Part shown: in pieces, positions 13,979-14,007 of the stretch
Numbering within the stretch: the stretch's first letter is position 1
How the letters are laid out: the number at the start of each line of letters is the position of its first letter
Assembly: GCA_902489295.1 (NCBI GenBank)
Contig: CABTZM010000041.1
Span: 1 to 14,007, forward strand
Reading direction: 5' to 3'
DNA: 14,007 bases
Source: an uncultured Collinsella sp.
GTDB lineage: Bacteria > Actinomycetota > Coriobacteriia > Coriobacteriales > Coriobacteriaceae
Position numbers and translations under genes: made by a program
The notes under the pieces: model-generated
Databases searched by the model: none
Seen by the model: only the letters and a program-made list of their open reading frames with translations
What the model was told of the DNA's origin: nothing

Positions 13979-14007
13979 GCCACAAAGGGGACAGGCACCT
14001 TTGTGGC
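13979..14007. repeat. REP-like palindrome with GGGGACAGGCACC core, at the window edge
   Basis: GCCACAAAGG (13979-13988) and CCTTTGTGGC (13998-14007) form a perfect 10-bp stem around the 9-nt loop GGACAGGCA. The core GGGGACAGGCACC is a sequence I associate with widespread REP-like repeats in diverse bacteria. It begins 13 bases after the carD stop and could also act as that gene's 3' hairpin. The element may continue beyond the window. Confidence 0.65.

Overview
This window looks like chromosomal DNA from a high-GC Gram-positive gut actinobacterium of the class Coriobacteriia, most likely Collinsella or a close relative. The basis is indirect: GC-rich coding DNA, a CarD-family RNA polymerase-binding protein, a Rho factor with a very long Ala/Pro/Lys/Arg-rich N-terminal extension, and the general style of the proteins. 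The genus is inference; no search was run.

Layout. 1-350 is the 3' end of an unrecognised Gly/Met-rich protein, closed by a strong terminator. 607-2133 is an FAD-dependent oxidoreductase of the fumarate reductase / L-aspartate oxidase type. 2295-3155 is dinD, a stand-alone DNA-damage-inducible protein. 3239-3533 on the minus strand is a tRNA cluster, transcribed in the order His(GTG), Lys(CTT), Lys(CTT), with a promoter and a terminator. 3699-4880 is a class I PLP aminotransferase and 5021-5911 a ROK-family fructokinase, each with its own terminator. 6026-7883 on the minus strand is a two-gene operon: a membrane-anchored acidic low-complexity protein followed by a VanZ-like membrane protein. 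The VanZ stop codon lies inside a bidirectional terminator shared with the fructokinase. 8196-10751 (minus) is rho, with a GTG start, its own promoter and a leader of about 140 nt. 11284-13137 (minus) is argS. 13480-13965 is a CarD-family gene, divergent from argS.

The genes are mostly independent single-gene units with clear intrinsic terminators. Three (rho, argS, the tRNA cluster) are core information-processing functions, and CarD probably tunes transcription initiation. No defence island, CRISPR array, prophage or insertion sequence with a transposase is visible.

The accessory-looking signals are non-coding. A 150-bp element bounded by near-perfect 27-nt inverted repeats lies between argS and rho (11008-11157). 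GGGGAC-type REP-like sequences lie near it (10932-10975) and at the window end (13979-14007). A cluster of TGCATA half-sites fills the argS/carD divergent region. The most unusual protein features are the roughly 427-residue Rho extension and a CarD protein with no tryptophan at all.
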